A stretch of 64,000 bases of DNA from Pelethousia sp034928145 (GCA_034928145.1 JAYFPE010000005.1:1-64000), one strand, 5' to 3'. Counted from the stretch's first letter, positions 43,249-52,768 are shown. The notes: generated by a model not told the origin, from the letters alone. A program made the numbers and translations.

Positions 43249-44238
43249 TCATTCCCCCCAGATCTTTTGCAGAAAAACCTCGATATCCTCGCCCCCCGGC
43301 CTGCCCGCCTTTTGCAGGGCCGCGCGGAAATACGCCGGCACCGGGGCCGCGAAAGCCATATCCTGCCCCGTGCGCGGGTGGCGGAGAACCAGCCGGGAAG
43401 CATGCAAGGCCTGGCCTTCGAGGCCCAGCTTGGGCTTCGAAGGGCCGTATACCGCATCCCCGGCCACCGGGTGGCCCAGGCTCGCCATGTGCACCCGAAT
43501 CTGGTGGGTGCGGCCCGTCTCCAGCCTGGCTTCGATTAACGTGAACTTCCCATAGCGCTCCAGCACCCGCCAATGGGTTCGGGCGCTGCGGCCTTCCCCA
43601 TCAATGGCCATGCGCTTGCGGTCGGTGCGGCTGCGGGCGATGGCCGCGTCCACCGTGCCCGCATCCTCGCGGAAATTGCCCTCCACGATGGCGATATACG
43701 TGCGCCGGACCGCATGGGCCTTGAGCTGCTCCGAAAGGGAATTGTGCGCCAGGTCGTTTTTGGCCACCACGAGCAGGCCGCTGGTCAGCTTATCGATGCG
43801 GTGCACGATGCCGGGCCGGGCCGCCCCGCCGATGCCGGAAAGCCCCTCCAAATGGAAGAGCAGGGCGTTGACCAGCGTGCCATCCGGATTGCCGGCCGCC
43901 GGATGCACCACCATGCCCTGGGGCTTATCGATCACGGCGATATCCGCATCCTCATACACGATCGAGAGGGGGATATCCTGGGGTTTGGCCTCCAATTCGC
44001 GCACTTCCGGCGGCAGGAAGGAAACGAGGTCGCCCGCACGCAGCTTATCGCCGGCTTTGGCGGCCTGCCCGTTGATGGCGGCACGGCCGGCGGCAATGGC
44101 CCGCTGCGCCTGTGAGCGGGTAAGACCAAAAACGCGGGCGCAGAATACATCCACCCGTTCCCCGGCGCTATCCGCCCGGGCTTCCAGCGCCGCTTCGGGG
44201 TATTCATATTCGCCTTCGTATTCGAAATCGGAAATCAT
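43249..44238 (-). CDS. RluD-type 23S rRNA pseudouridine synthase
   Basis: The 329-residue enzyme has an N-terminal S4 RNA-binding domain (ERVDVFCARVFGLTRSQAQRAI) and the pseudouridine synthase core with the catalytic Asp in GIVHRIDKLTSGLLVVAKN, then RTYIAIVEGNF and GRTHQIRVHMASLGHPV. It converts uridines in large-subunit rRNA. It overlaps the lspA stop by four bases (ATGA). The exact target, RluD or RluB-like, cannot be fixed. Confidence 0.93.
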   Translation of the reverse strand: MISDFEYEGEYEYPEAALEARADSAGERVDVFCARVFGLTRSQAQRAIAAGRAAINGQAAKAGDKLRAGDLVSFLPPEVRELEAKPQDIPLSIVYEDADIAVIDKPQGMVVHPAAGNPDGTLVNALLFHLEGLSGIGGAARPGIVHRIDKLTSGLLVVAKNDLAHNSLSEQLKAHAVRRTYIAIVEGNFREDAGTVDAAIARSRTDRKRMAIDGEGRSARTHWRVLERYGKFTLIEARLETGRTHQIRVHMASLGHPVAGDAVYGPSKPKLGLEGQALHASRLVLRHPRTGQDMAFAAPVPAYFRAALQKAGRPGGEDIEVFLQKIWGE

Positions 44239-44756
44239 TCCACAGGCCCGGCCCCGCTCTCCTTAGGGGACGCGTTCTCACCCTTGGGCGGGTCCGCCAT
44301 ATACCGTTTGCCCTTGAGGAACAGCAGATCCATGAAAAGCAGCACGCAGCCCACGCTCACGGCGCTGTCGGCCACATTGAAAATGGCGAAGTTTATAATC
44401 ACGGCGGAAAACATATCCCGCACATAGCCCAGGAGCAGGCGGTCGATAAAATTGCCCAGCGCACCCCCCAGAATGAGGGCCAGCGTCACCCGCATCAGAA
44501 GGTGCATTTTGCCCCGCTCCTTATGGAGAAACCAGATCATGATCCCGCAGGCGATCACGGTGGTGATGATAAAGAACCAGCGGGCGTTTTGCAGCATGCC
44601 AAAGGCAGCGCCGCGGTTTTCCGTATACGTGAGGTGGAAAACCCCGGGCCAGAGGGCATACGTATTGGCGGGCAGGGTGGTGAGCAGGTTCGCGGCCAGC
44701 AGCTTGGTGACCTGATCCAGCGCCACCACGGCCGCGGCGATGATGATAACGAGCAT
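44235..44756 (-). CDS. lspA: Lipoprotein signal peptidase LspA (signal peptidase II)
   Basis: The 173-residue membrane protease has four helices and the catalytic aspartates D105 (GALGNFIDRL) and D130 (FNVADSAVSVG), with DQVTKLL near the start. It removes signal peptides of prolipoproteins such as those encoded nearby. The second ATG (44756) is preferred for AGGAG seven bases upstream. A 40-residue hydrophilic tail is longer than usual. Confidence 0.95.
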   Translation of the reverse strand: MLVIIIAAAVVALDQVTKLLAANLLTTLPANTYALWPGVFHLTYTENRGAAFGMLQNARWFFIITTVIACGIMIWFLHKERGKMHLLMRVTLALILGGALGNFIDRLLLGYVRDMFSAVIINFAIFNVADSAVSVGCVLLFMDLLFLKGKRYMADPPKGENASPKESGAGPVE

Positions 44757-44810
44757 GTACATTCTCCTACTAATCTTTCCGTTCCAGTATAGCCAAAGGT
44801 TGCCTTGCGG

Positions 44811-46436
44811 TCAATCCTGGCGCTGGTTGATATACCATTTATCCGCCGAATACATGATATCCGGCTCGCGCGCCTCGCTCACGCCCTTGATCTCCGCCGA
44901 ATAGACAATGCTGTTGAGGCGGAAGTAAAGCACGATGAAGGGCAGCTCTTCGGCGAATTTCACCTGAAATGCCGCGGCCGCCTCGCGGTAGGCGGTTTCA
45001 TCCTTAGCCGCGAGGATATCCTTGGCCATGGCCGTAAGCGCCGGCACGGAATAGTTTCCGTAGTGGGCCGTGCCCGCCGGATCCATCACCGCTGTGAGGT
45101 CGCCATCGCGGCCAAGATTGACGCCGATGAGGCAAAGGTCGTATGACCCGGCGCTAAGCTTTTGCATATATTCGCTATCGCTCTGCCCTAAGGCATGGGG
45201 TGCCGTGGTAAGCTCCACCTCCATGCCCAGCTCCATCAGCTGCGAGGCGATGAGGTTGGCAGCCTCCTTGCGGGTGGTCTCTATGGATTCATTCACCAAC
45301 AGGCGTACGCTAAAGCCCTGGCCGTTGCGCATGAGCAGGCCGCTCTCTACATCCTGCTCCCAGCCCGCCTCAGCCAAAAGCTCGCGGGCCTTCGCGAGGT
45401 TATAGTCGTATACCTTGCTTCGGCTTTCGTAGATCCAGCTATCCGGCGCGACCGGCACATCGCAGGGCTGTGCGCGGTTCATGTAAATATTGGCGATGAT
45501 CTTGCCGCGATCCAGTGCATAGGAAAGGGCCTTGCGCACATTGGCGTCCCGAAGGGGCGCGTTGTTGCTGTTAATCAGCAGCAGCTCCGCCGTTTGGGTC
45601 ATCACATCGAGCACGGTGGTGGATTCGCTGCGGTAGCGGCCCACGCCCGTATTGGAGCTGGGCACCATATCCAGCTGACCGGCCTGGTAGGAGGCCAGGG
45701 CCGTTTCGTTGCTGTCGCGCTCTACAAAGACGATGGCGTCGAGATAGGGCCGCTGTTTCCACCAATTCCCGTTGGCAATCAGGCGCGCCTCTTGCCCAGT
45801 CCAGCTTTCCAGCAGGAAGGGGCCCGTGCCCACGGGCTGGGCGGCGGCCTGGCCTCCCTGCATCACGGGGAAGGTGAGGGCATAGAGCGAGGCATAGCCG
45901 GCCTGGGCCATAGTCACCTCCAGCGTGCGGTCATCCACCGCCCGCATGGATTCGATCTTGTTCGCCTGGTAGGCATAATAGGAATCCGCTCCCAACTCCT
46001 TCAAGCGCGTGAAGGTAGCCGTTACGTCATAGGCTGTGAAATCGGCGCCGCTATGCCACTTGACGCCGCTGCGCAGGGTAAAGGTCCATACCTTGGCGGC
46101 TTCGTCGCTAGTCCAGCTTTCCGCCAGCTCCGCCGTGAGCTTGCCCGTGGTGCTGATGCTGATGAGGCCCTCGTAGATCAGCGAAAAGAGCGAGAGCATC
46201 TCCTCGGTATTCACGCGCAGGGGGTCGGTGATATCGGCGTTGATGGGCATGGGCAGCCGTATTTCGCCCCCTGTGAGGGGCGCGGGGTCGGGCGAAGGGG
46301 TGGTGAGCAGGGCCGCTTCCTCCTTCTCCACCGTTTGTGCCGAGCAGGCGCAAAGCAGGCAGAGAAGCAGCGCCAGAAAGGACGCGGCGGCTCGCCTAAC
46401 CAAGCTCGTCCGGGTATAGCTTTTTGTATTTTTCAT
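44811..46436 (-). CDS. Peptide-type ABC transporter substrate-binding lipoprotein (SBP_bac_5)
   Basis: The product, about 541 residues, has a lipoprotein signal (FLALLLCLLCACSAQ) and a family-5 solute-binding fold (LFSLIYEGLISISTTGKLTAELAESW, WTFTLRSGVKWHSGADF, VRKALSYALDRGKIIANI). Such proteins deliver oligopeptides or other ligands to an ABC permease. No permease or ATPase gene is nearby, so it is an orphan. The start overlaps the lytic transglycosylase gene: ATG 46436 has a weak site, and a TTG at 46403 giving a shorter signal peptide is an alternative. It ends the polA-coaE-transglycosylase run. Confidence 0.88.
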   Translation of the reverse strand: MKNTKSYTRTSLVRRAAASFLALLLCLLCACSAQTVEKEEAALLTTPSPDPAPLTGGEIRLPMPINADITDPLRVNTEEMLSLFSLIYEGLISISTTGKLTAELAESWTSDEAAKVWTFTLRSGVKWHSGADFTAYDVTATFTRLKELGADSYYAYQANKIESMRAVDDRTLEVTMAQAGYASLYALTFPVMQGGQAAAQPVGTGPFLLESWTGQEARLIANGNWWKQRPYLDAIVFVERDSNETALASYQAGQLDMVPSSNTGVGRYRSESTTVLDVMTQTAELLLINSNNAPLRDANVRKALSYALDRGKIIANIYMNRAQPCDVPVAPDSWIYESRSKVYDYNLAKARELLAEAGWEQDVESGLLMRNGQGFSVRLLVNESIETTRKEAANLIASQLMELGMEVELTTAPHALGQSDSEYMQKLSAGSYDLCLIGVNLGRDGDLTAVMDPAGTAHYGNYSVPALTAMAKDILAAKDETAYREAAAAFQVKFAEELPFIVLYFRLNSIVYSAEIKGVSEAREPDIMYSADKWYINQRQD

Positions 46437-46962
46437 AGGCTTGTTCCACTCTTTCCACATAGCTGTCGGTCTCCGCGAAGGGAATCTCCGTCAGCAGGCC
46501 ATCCTGGCTGTAGGTTTCGTCCTCCAGCCACTTTTGAAGGTTGCCGGGTCCGGCGTTATAGGCGGCCAGTGCGTGGCTGCGCACGCCGCCAAACCGATCC
46601 AGCAGGTAGCGCAGGTACCAGCAGCCAAGGCGGATATTCAGGGCCGGATCCGTGAGCATGGGCTCCGTAAAATCAGCGAGGCTCAGCTTGGCGGCGATCC
46701 AGCCGCCCGTATCCGGCATGATCTGCATCAATCCCACCGCGCCTTTGGCGGAAACCACCGCAGGCCGGTTGCCGCTTTCGCAATGGATGACCGCCGCCAC
46801 CAAATAGGGATCGAGACTGAACTCCGCGCTCGAAGCCATGATCTCGCCTGGGTAATCCAGGCGGTATTTTCGTTTTTCCATATATTCGTTGAGCCAGAAG
46901 GCGCACAACACCAGGGCCAGCAAGATTACGGCCACCAAAAGCGCCTTAGCGAGCTTATTCAT
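46396..46962 (-). CDS. Membrane-anchored lytic transglycosylase (SLT domain)
   Basis: The 188-residue product has an N-terminal membrane helix (ALLVAVILLALVLCAFWL) and an SLT domain: catalytic Glu in HCESGNRPAVVS, then AKGAVGLMQIMPDTGGWIA, IRLGCWYLRYLL and ALAAYNAGPGNL. It cleaves peptidoglycan outside the membrane. The ATG overlaps the coaE stop (ATGA). Confidence 0.93.
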   Translation of the reverse strand: MNKLAKALLVAVILLALVLCAFWLNEYMEKRKYRLDYPGEIMASSAEFSLDPYLVAAVIHCESGNRPAVVSAKGAVGLMQIMPDTGGWIAAKLSLADFTEPMLTDPALNIRLGCWYLRYLLDRFGGVRSHALAAYNAGPGNLQKWLEDETYSQDGLLTEIPFAETDSYVERVEQAYEKYKKLYPDELG

Positions 46963-47576
46963 CGCGTTCCTTTCCTTAGGCGCGCATAGGCGGCCTCCGT
47001 TTGGGCGAAAAGCGTCTCTATCGAGCCGCCGTTCTCTAAAATCACATCCGCCAGCGCCCGCTTTTCTTCTTCGGGCATCTGCGTGGCCATCCGCGCTTGG
47101 GCAGCCTCGCGGCTGAGCCCGTCACGCGCCATGGCCCGGTTAAGCCGCGCTTCCACGGGAGCCGTAACCAGCCACACCTCATCGCATAGATCCTGCCATC
47201 TTGCTTCAAGCAGAAGCGCCGCATCCAACACGGCTGCTTGCGCGCCCTCGGCGCGAGCCTTGGCCAGCTCCGCTTCCAACAACGCGCGGATGCGGGGGTG
47301 CGTTATGGCGTTGAGATCGGCCAAGGCCGCCACATCGCCAAAGGCAATGGCCGAGAGGGCAGGCCGATCCAGCGTGCCGTCGGGCCGCAAAATACCCGGG
47401 CCAAAACGCTCGGTCAAGGCCCGCAGGCCCGCCGTGCCGGGCAGAACCACCTGCCGGGCCGCCTGGTCCGCATCAGCCACATAGGCCCCGAGCTTAGCCA
47501 AATGCCGCGCTACGGTGGATTTGCCCGCGGCCATGGAGCCGGTAAGGCCGATCACGGGCATGCTACTTCGTGTCAT
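46959..47576 (-). CDS. coaE: Dephospho-CoA kinase
   Basis: The 205-residue enzyme makes CoA from dephospho-CoA. It has P-loop GSMAAGKST at 13-21, ADQAARQVV, LDRPALSAIAF and LDAALLLEARW. The ATG at 47576 has GGAGGGG ten bases upstream and overlaps the last codons of polA; ATG 47561 is an alternative. The gene order polA-coaE-transglycosylase is common in Clostridia. Confidence 0.94.
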   Translation of the reverse strand: MTRSSMPVIGLTGSMAAGKSTVARHLAKLGAYVADADQAARQVVLPGTAGLRALTERFGPGILRPDGTLDRPALSAIAFGDVAALADLNAITHPRIRALLEAELAKARAEGAQAAVLDAALLLEARWQDLCDEVWLVTAPVEARLNRAMARDGLSREAAQARMATQMPEEEKRALADVILENGGSIETLFAQTEAAYARLRKGTR

Positions 47577-50127
47577 ACCAGCTATGCCCCTCCCGCACCT
47601 CCGCAACCAAGGGAACGGAAAGCGCCATCGAGCCCTCCATGCAGGTGCAGAGCAGGCGTTTAACCGGCTCGACTTCATCAAGGGGCGTATCCAAAATGAG
47701 TTCGTCGTGTATCTGCAAAATCAGCTTGGCCTTGAGCCCCTGCTCGGAGAGGGCCTGCTGCACCCGCACCATGGCCAGCTTGATGATATCCGCGGCCGTG
47801 CCCTGGATAGGCATGTTCATGGCCACCCGCTCGCCAAAGCTGCGGGTGTTGAAATTGGTGGAGTTGAGCTCCGGCAATTCCCGCCTGCGGCCCATCAAGG
47901 TGGAAGCATAGCCCTTGGCCTTGCCTTCCTCTACGCATCTATCCAAATAGGCCTTCACGCCAGGATAACGCCGGAAATAGCCGGCGATGTAATCCCCCGC
48001 TTCCTTGCGGGAAACGCCGGTGTTGCGGGCCAGGCCGAACTCGCTGATGCCGTAAACGATGCCGAAATTCACCGCCTTAGCCGCACTGCGCTGGGCAGGC
48101 GTGAGGCTTTCGGGCGCAATGCCGAACACCTCCGAGGCGGTGATGGCGTGAATATCCGCGCCGCTTCGGAAAGCTTCCACCATGGCTTTATCCCCGCTCA
48201 TATGGGCGAGAAGGCGCAGCTCGATCTGGGAATAGTCCGCACCCACCAGCACATTGCCCGGACTGGCCACAAAGGCCCGGCGGATCTCCCGCCCCAGCTC
48301 CGTGCGTATGGGAATGTTTTGCAAATTGGGCTCTGTGCTGGATATGCGGCCCGTGGCGGCCACGTTTTGGTTGAAGCTGGTATGCACCCGGCCATCCGGC
48401 CGCATCAGGCCCAGCAAACCGTCCAAAAAGGTGCTTTTGAGCTTGGATAAAAAGCGGTATTCCATAACCAGGGGCACGATGGGGTGCTTGTCTTCCAGGG
48501 CTTCCAACACGGCCGCGTCCGTGGAATAGCCGGTCTTGGTCTTTTTTTGAGCCGGCAGGCCCAGCCTTTCAAAGAGAACCGCGCCCAGCTGCTTGGGGGA
48601 AAGGATGTTGAACGTCTCCCCGGCCAGCTCGTAAATGCATTCCTCGGCCCGCCTGATGCGCTCGCCAAAGTCGGCGCTCAAATGCTTGAGAACCTCGGCG
48701 TCCATACGGAAGCCCTCGCGCTCCATATCATACAACACCCACACGAGGGGCAGCTCCACGGTTTCATAGAGGCTCCAAAGCCCCTTCTCTTCCATTTCCG
48801 CCTGCATTACCACGCAGAGCGACCAAAGGGCCGCGGCGCCCGGCTCCATCCCGCGTTCCGCGCAAAGGGTTTTGAGCGAATCCGCCGGGTGGATGGCGTG
48901 CAGCAGGTAATCCTGGATCATGGCGTCCCACTTAAGGCCGGCCAGGCGCACGCCATAAGCATCCAGCGCATGTTGCAGGGTCTTCGCGTCGAACACAGCC
49001 TTTTCTAGGGCCGCGTCCTCAAGAATGGGTTTAAGCAACGCCAGAACCCGCGCGGGATCCAGCCCAGGGGTCAGCAGGGTGCCGCCCGCGAGAGAGACCT
49101 CGCATTGCGCGGCCCCATCTATGGCCAACGCCAGGCCCTCGCCCGCTACGATGGCCAGGCGTTTGGCCTTTTTCATCTCTTCACACAGGGCCGCTATGCC
49201 CGCTTCATCCTTGATGCGGCGCGTTTCGCGCGCCGGTGCGGTTGTGGCGGCAGCGGCAGGCGCTTCCCCGCCATGGTCTGCCACGCGGCCCGCCAGCGAG
49301 CGCAGCTCCAGCTTATGCAAAAGGGGCAGCGCACCCCGCAGGGTGGCCGGGCGGAAAACCCAGTCTTCAAGGTTTGCCCCTATGGGAACCTGCGTATCGA
49401 TCAGACCCAGCTTGTAGCTAAGCCGGGCGGAATCCCCGCCGCCTTCCAGCTTGGCCTTTAATGCGCCTTTTTCCTCAGCCGCGCGGGTCAGGGCATTCTC
49501 CATGGTGCCGTATTTTTCGAGCAATTTAAGGGCCGTCTTTTCCCCCACGCCGGGTATGCCGGGAATGTTATCCGATCCGTCGCCCATCAAGCCCTTCAAA
49601 TCGGGCATACGCTCGGGCGTAAGGCCGTAGGTTTCCAGCAAAACCGCCTCGTCGTATTCCACGGTCTCGGAAATGCCCTTCTTCGTCATCAATACGTGGG
49701 TGCGGGGGGTGATGAGCTGCAAAGCATCCCGGTCACCCGTGACCAGGAGCGCTTCCACCCCGGCCCGCTCCGCCATGCGGGAGGCCGTGCCCAGGATATC
49801 GTCCGCCTCGAAGCGCTCGCATTCGCATACGGCGATGCCCATAGCCGTGAGCACCTCCTTGAGCAGGGGGAACTGGGGCCTCAAATCCTCCGGCGTAGCC
49901 CTGCGGCCCGCCTTATATTCTTCATAGAATTCATGGCGGAAGGTGGGGCCGTGCATATCGAAGGCCACCAGCAGGTAGGCGGGCTTCCGCTCCACGAGCT
50001 TTAGCAGCATGCTCAAAAAGCCGTAGATAGCCCCTGTAGGGGTGCCGTCCTTGGCAGCCATAGAAGGCAGGGCATAATAGGCCCGGTGCATAAGGCTGTT
50101 GCCATCGATGGCGATTAGCTGTTCCAA
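47563..50127 (-). CDS. polA: DNA polymerase I
   Basis: The 854-residue enzyme has a 5'-3' exonuclease domain (DGNSLMHRAYYALP, VAFDMHGPTFRHEFY, LMGDGSDNIPGIPGVGEKTA), a middle domain without the DxE residues of a proofreading exonuclease (LAIVAGEGLALAI), and a complete polymerase domain: YSQIELRLLAHMSGD (motif A), SAAKAVNFGIVYGISEFGLA (O-helix) and QIHDELILD (motif C). It works in Okazaki fragment maturation and repair. The start is TTG 50127 with GAGGT upstream. Loss of proofreading is usual for Bacillota PolA. Confidence 0.97.
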   Translation of the reverse strand: MEQLIAIDGNSLMHRAYYALPSMAAKDGTPTGAIYGFLSMLLKLVERKPAYLLVAFDMHGPTFRHEFYEEYKAGRRATPEDLRPQFPLLKEVLTAMGIAVCECERFEADDILGTASRMAERAGVEALLVTGDRDALQLITPRTHVLMTKKGISETVEYDEAVLLETYGLTPERMPDLKGLMGDGSDNIPGIPGVGEKTALKLLEKYGTMENALTRAAEEKGALKAKLEGGGDSARLSYKLGLIDTQVPIGANLEDWVFRPATLRGALPLLHKLELRSLAGRVADHGGEAPAAAATTAPARETRRIKDEAGIAALCEEMKKAKRLAIVAGEGLALAIDGAAQCEVSLAGGTLLTPGLDPARVLALLKPILEDAALEKAVFDAKTLQHALDAYGVRLAGLKWDAMIQDYLLHAIHPADSLKTLCAERGMEPGAAALWSLCVVMQAEMEEKGLWSLYETVELPLVWVLYDMEREGFRMDAEVLKHLSADFGERIRRAEECIYELAGETFNILSPKQLGAVLFERLGLPAQKKTKTGYSTDAAVLEALEDKHPIVPLVMEYRFLSKLKSTFLDGLLGLMRPDGRVHTSFNQNVAATGRISSTEPNLQNIPIRTELGREIRRAFVASPGNVLVGADYSQIELRLLAHMSGDKAMVEAFRSGADIHAITASEVFGIAPESLTPAQRSAAKAVNFGIVYGISEFGLARNTGVSRKEAGDYIAGYFRRYPGVKAYLDRCVEEGKAKGYASTLMGRRRELPELNSTNFNTRSFGERVAMNMPIQGTAADIIKLAMVRVQQALSEQGLKAKLILQIHDELILDTPLDEVEPVKRLLCTCMEGSMALSVPLVAEVREGHSWYDTK

Positions 50128-50176
50128 AGCGCGTACCTCATTGTTCGCATATTGTTCTTCTTATTAAATCACACGA

Positions 50177-50200
50177 ACCGTTAAATTGCAATTTAACGGT
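50177..50200. promoter_or_regulatory. Perfect 24-base palindrome upstream of polA
   Basis: ACCGTTAAATTG (50177-50188) is followed directly by its exact reverse complement (50189-50200). It lies 50 bases ahead of the polA start and 23 bases before the end of the upstream membrane gene. There is no T-run, so it looks more like an operator or a cruciform-forming site than a terminator. Confidence 0.5.
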
Positions 50201-50236
50201 CCGTAAACGATTTGCGGCAAGCTGCCGAGATTTAGC

Positions 50237-50872
50237 TTATTGCGCCGCCGGCTCCGGCGCGGCAATCTGCGCCGGCTCTTCGCCCGCAGGAGGCTGCGCG
50301 GGCGGCATACCCTCATCCTTATTGCGGCTGAAGAAGACGAAGAAAGGCTGCGTCACATTCACCACGATGGAAAGCACCAGATAAAGCGTAGCATTCTTCG
50401 GGGTGCAGGATTTATACACCTTATACAGGGCGATATAGTAGAACACCGCGTAAACGATAGACGTGGCCAGCAATAGGAAATACAACACTAAAAAGCCGGC
50501 GATAAAGGGCGCAAAGGCCCAATCGTCATACATCAGCTCCGGCGTGAAGCCCCTGACGAGGGCCACGATAAACAGCGCAAGATAGCATATGGATACGACG
50601 GACGTGCCGATATCCAGCCCCAGGAGCAGGCCGCGCTGGCGCTTGGTTTTTCCCTCGGCCAGATAAACATATTGATCCGCCAAGCTACCCACGATCCACG
50701 ACTGGCCGCCGATGGGCAGCCAGGCAAGGCCCGGATGGGGAATACCCCGGCGCTTGGACATGGCATAAAAGCCGAGAGAAGAAAGGACGTAAAAGCCAAT
50801 GCCCAGAAGCAGCATAAAGCCCATGACGATCCCATAGATCATCCAGAACATGGTAAGGAAAGAACTGCTCAA
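50237..50872 (-). CDS. Multi-helix membrane protein of unknown function
   Basis: The 211-residue product has about five hydrophobic helices (FWMIYGIVMGFMLLLGIGFY, then VSICYLALFIVALV, PFIAGFLVLYFLLLA and NATLYLVLSIVVNV) and a Pro/Ala/Glu-rich cytoplasmic tail. The segment RGIPHPGLAWLPIGGQSWIVGSLAD recurs in clostridial membrane proteins of unknown function. TTG 50872 follows GGAGG by eight bases. It lies between pdp and polA. Confidence 0.75.
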   Translation of the reverse strand: MSSSFLTMFWMIYGIVMGFMLLLGIGFYVLSSLGFYAMSKRRGIPHPGLAWLPIGGQSWIVGSLADQYVYLAEGKTKRQRGLLLGLDIGTSVVSICYLALFIVALVRGFTPELMYDDWAFAPFIAGFLVLYFLLLATSIVYAVFYYIALYKVYKSCTPKNATLYLVLSIVVNVTQPFFVFFSRNKDEGMPPAQPPAGEEPAQIAAPEPAAQ

Positions 50873-50921
50873 ATTAATATCCTCCTAAATATATAGATCA
50901 CAAGATTGTCACGGCAAGGCG

Positions 50922-52235
50922 CTAGGCCCGGATCACATCGTGCACCATGGGCGCGCGGGCAGGCTGCTCCGCCGAGAGGCGCACGGCTCCCCGCAGCAGG
51001 GCCGCGGTTTCCTCCAGGCGGGTCTCGTCGTTCACATAAAGGGTGGCCAGCGGCTCATCCTTGGCTACATAATCCCCTTGGCGTTTATGCATCACCAGGC
51101 CCACGGCCGGGTCGATGCTGTCCGTCTTCTTGGCACGGCCCGCACCAAGGATCTGCGCCGCCGAGCCGATGCGGTTGGCCTCCATAGCCTCGATATAGCC
51201 TGCTTGCGCCAGAAATACGGGCACTTGCCGCCTGGTTTTGCACAGGGCGTCCATATCGTCCAAACAGCCGGGCGCTGCGCCCAGGGCGACGAGCATAGCC
51301 TCAAGTTTTTTGAGGCCCGCGCCGCTTACAAGCGCCTCACGCAGCTTGGCCCCGGCCTCCTGCTCATTGGCGGCCAATCCGCCCAATATCAGCATATGGG
51401 AAGCGAGCAGCATGCAGACCTCATACAGCGGGTCTGTTTCGAGGATCTTGCCGCGAAGCAGCTCCACGGCCTCCCGCACCTCCAGCGCATTACCCACAGC
51501 CAAGCCCAGAGGCTGATCCATATCCGTAATCACGGCTACGGTTTTGCGGCCCACATGCGCGCCGATGTGCACCATGGTTCTGGCCAGTTCCCGGGCCTCG
51601 CTTAGGGTCTGCATGAAAGCGCCGCTGCCCATCTTCACATCCAGCACGATGGCGTCCGTGCCTGCGGCGAGCTTTTTGCTCATCACGCTGGAGGCGATGA
51701 GGGGAATGCTCTCTACCGTGCCCGTCACATCCCTAAGGGCGTACATTGCCTTATCCGCGGGCACCAAATCGCCGGTTTGGCCAATCACGCACAGGCCGAT
51801 CTGCCGCACGATACGCTTGAAGGAACCGATATCCACATGGATCGACACGCCGGGAATGGACTCAAGCTTATCCAGCGTGCCCCCCGTATGGCCCAAGCCC
51901 CGGCCGCTCATCTTGGCCACGGTGCCGCCACAGGCGGCCACCAAAGGCGCGATCACCAAGGTGGTCGTATCTCCCACCCCGCCGGTGGAGTGCTTATCGA
52001 GCTTGACGCCGGGCAAATCAGAAAGATCCACCACCTCGCCCGAATGCCACATGGCCTCGGTGAGGTAGGCAGTTTCCGCTTCGCCCATGCCCTGAAAGCA
52101 AACGGCCATCATCCAGGCGGATATCTGGTAATCGGGGATAGTCTTATCCACCAGGCCTTTCATTATATAAGCCAGTTCCTCTTTGGTGTGCGCCCCGCCG
52201 GCGCGTTTTTTCAGTATCAAATCTACCATGCGCAT
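50922..52235 (-). CDS. pdp: Pyrimidine-nucleoside (thymidine) phosphorylase
   Basis: The 437-residue enzyme splits thymidine, uridine or deoxyuridine with phosphate into base and sugar phosphate. It starts MRMVDLILKKRAGGAHTKEE, has the family signature SGRGLGHTGGTLDKLESIPG, KHSTGGVGDTTTLV for phosphate binding and the C-terminal domain PYNP_C. ATG 52235 is used for GGAGGG upstream; a longer frame exists without such a site. Length is normal (about 435). Confidence 0.95.
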   Translation of the reverse strand: MRMVDLILKKRAGGAHTKEELAYIMKGLVDKTIPDYQISAWMMAVCFQGMGEAETAYLTEAMWHSGEVVDLSDLPGVKLDKHSTGGVGDTTTLVIAPLVAACGGTVAKMSGRGLGHTGGTLDKLESIPGVSIHVDIGSFKRIVRQIGLCVIGQTGDLVPADKAMYALRDVTGTVESIPLIASSVMSKKLAAGTDAIVLDVKMGSGAFMQTLSEARELARTMVHIGAHVGRKTVAVITDMDQPLGLAVGNALEVREAVELLRGKILETDPLYEVCMLLASHMLILGGLAANEQEAGAKLREALVSGAGLKKLEAMLVALGAAPGCLDDMDALCKTRRQVPVFLAQAGYIEAMEANRIGSAAQILGAGRAKKTDSIDPAVGLVMHKRQGDYVAKDEPLATLYVNDETRLEETAALLRGAVRLSAEQPARAPMVHDVIRA

Positions 52236-52397
52236 AGCCAATCCCTCCAACTTTGCGATATGCAGCGCGAAATGCGCCGCAACCCGGCGCATCCGCAGAG
52301 GATTCACTGAATATTATTTTAACATATTCCCCGGCCGCTTTCAACACACAGCACCCGCCCCCGTATGGCCGCGCGCGCAGCGGGGAACACTTTTATC

Positions 52398-52613
52398 ATG
52401 ACGGATTGGGAAAAATTGACGGCAGACCTGGTAGACGCGCTTGAGCAAAGCCGCATTCGCGAACTGGCGCAGGTGCTCACCAATACCCGCCGCCTGCTTT
52501 GGAACAGCTTCATATCGGGCGTCTTCCGGGGCCTGGGCACGGCCCTGGGTTTTTCCGTGCTGGGCGCTTTGGCGCTGCTGCTCTTGGGAAAAATCTTCGG
52601 CGTTTCTTTTTGA
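52398..52613 (+). CDS. DUF5665 small membrane protein
   Basis: The 71-residue product has a helical start (MTDWEKLTADLVDALEQSRI) and a C-terminal membrane helix (FRGLGTALGFSVLGALALLL), with NTRRLLWNSFISG between, matching the DUF5665 pattern. It is the first plus-strand gene in the window. GGGGA lies upstream of the ATG at 52398. Function unknown. Confidence 0.75.
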   Translation: MTDWEKLTADLVDALEQSRIRELAQVLTNTRRLLWNSFISGVFRGLGTALGFSVLGALALLLLGKIFGVSF

Positions 52614-52690
52614 CGCGCCCGCTCCTGCGCCTGCTGATAAAAATCCCCTCTTGCCAAAATTCCTCCCATGCTTTATAATCATATGCGTTC

Positions 52691-52768
52691 GGGGATGTAG
52701 TCTCAGCCGGTTAGAGCGCTTCGCTCACATCGAAGAGGTCGGGGGTTCGAGTCCCTCCATCCCCACCA
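52691..52768 (+). tRNA. tRNA-Val (anticodon CAC)
   Basis: The sequence folds into a full cloverleaf: acceptor GGGGATG/CATCCCC, D-arm AGTCTCAGCCGGTTAGAGC, anticodon stem CTTCG/CGAAG with loop CTCACAT (CAC), T-arm GGGGGTTCGAGTCCCTC and an encoded CCA. It borders an insertion-bearing stretch on its 3' side. Confidence 0.95.

Noticed and set aside
45195..46655. 486-codon plus-strand frame over the substrate-binding protein
   Set aside because: Antisense shadow of the lipoprotein and transglycosylase genes, His/Gly/Arg-rich without domains.
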